NCBI RefSeq assembly: GCF_006442965.1 | Contig: NZ_VFWX01000018.1 | Span: 62,001-126,000 of the forward strand | Direction: 5' to 3' | DNA: 64,000 nt | Source of the DNA: Mesorhizobium sp. CU3 | GTDB lineage: Bacteria; Pseudomonadota; Alphaproteobacteria; Rhizobiales; Rhizobiaceae | In this document: positions 63,742 through 64,000 of the stretch, piece after piece | Position numbering within the stretch: the stretch's first letter is position 1 | Layout: each line of letters opens with the position of its first letter | Made by a program: the position numbers and the translations under genes | Notes under the pieces: generated by a model | The model's input: the letters and a program-made list of their open reading frames with translations, nothing else | What the model was told of the DNA's origin: nothing | Databases searched by the model: none

Positions 63742-64000
63742 TCAATCCGTCTCGAAATTGCCATGCGGGACGGTGAGGCGGTATTCCAGGCGGCCGGCGC
63801 CGATTTCCAGCGTCGCCGAGCCGTTCAGCGACATCGGCACGACCCGCTCCAGCGCCACGCTGCCAAACCGCTTTTCGTTGGGCGGCGCGTTGCCGATCGT
63901 CTCCGTCCAGGTCAGCAGCAGATTGGGCGGCACCTTGCCATCCGCCTCGAGGCTCGCGCCGACTTCGACATGGCCACCTGGCCGGGACAGGGCGCCGTAG
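63742..64000 (-). CDS. Unidentified protein, C-terminal part (runs off the window)
   Basis: An open frame from the right edge to a stop at 63742. The visible 86 residues contain RPGGHVEVGASLEADGKVPP, LLLTWTETIGNAPPNEKRFG and ALERVVPMSLNGSATLEIGA. They alternate beta-strand-like stretches. I do not recognise it, and the start lies beyond 64000; an internal GTG at 63933 is unlikely to be the true start. Confidence 0.6.
   Translation of the reverse strand, partial: YGALSRPGGHVEVGASLEADGKVPPNLLLTWTETIGNAPPNEKRFGSVALERVVPMSLNGSATLEIGAGRLEYRLTVPHGNFETD

Overview
The window is a GC-rich chromosomal segment of an alphaproteobacterium of the order Hyphomicrobiales, most likely Mesorhizobium or a close relative. 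The evidence is the glycolytic run tkt-gap-pgk-fba, a PhoB-type pst operon, small DUF465/DUF1127/DUF1192 proteins, a DUF1013 (TrcR) regulator, an HWE-type sensor kinase, and many mosaic palindromic intergenic repeats of the rhizobial RIME kind. Apart from the first kilobase, which is less GC-rich, it reads as core chromosome. I see no phage, integrase, transposase or CRISPR array.

Layout. 1-4.1 kb: an orphan uracil-DNA-glycosylase-like gene, two YdcH-type small proteins, ispG and a lytic transglycosylase. 4.1-8.6 kb: a membrane hybrid sensor kinase, then a tautomerase/SDR pair divergent from a LysR regulator. 8.6-16.7 kb: an amide-utilisation operon made of an AmiC-like sensor, an AmiR-like ANTAR antiterminator, an oligopeptide-type ABC transporter and a formamidase/acetamidase. 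A textbook intrinsic terminator lies in its leader ahead of amiC. 16.7-29.9 kb: ispA, mtgA, rpmF, an HxlR/hydrolase pair, GST, ArsR, MFS, a quinone oxidoreductase, the TrcR-family regulator, a WYL regulator next to an MGMT-like protein, several tiny proteins, an SGNH hydrolase and a DUF899 protein. Three copies of a palindrome suggest a small regulon around the WYL regulator.

30-43 kb: class I fba, pgk, a CPA-type antiporter, gap and tkt on the minus strand. Then come DUF4164-zapA and a 1-Cys peroxiredoxin on plus, rpoH and rluD on minus, and small genes plus tRNA-Glu(CTC). 43-50 kb: VOC and GST-like proteins (one GST has a histone-H1-like Lys/Ala tail), small secreted proteins, and a second, PAS-rich hybrid kinase whose core is paralogous to the first. 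50-55.5 kb: pstSCAB-phoU-phoB behind a clear PhoB box, with no phoR beside it. 55.8-60.8 kb: a ROK repressor divergent from a xylose-type ABC transporter (xylF, xylH, xylG), with two operator-like repeats spaced about eight helical turns apart. 60.8-64 kb: an orphan CHASE/HWE sensor kinase, small lipoproteins, and a gene that runs off the right edge.

The best candidates for under-described biology are the antitermination-controlled amide operon, the palindrome-marked WYL/MGMT-like/DUF1127 locus, the Lys/Ala-tailed GST, a candidate structured RNA near 44.65-44.75 kb, and a repeat that seems to have received another repeat. All calls are by eye from sequence and recall of families; no database search was run.
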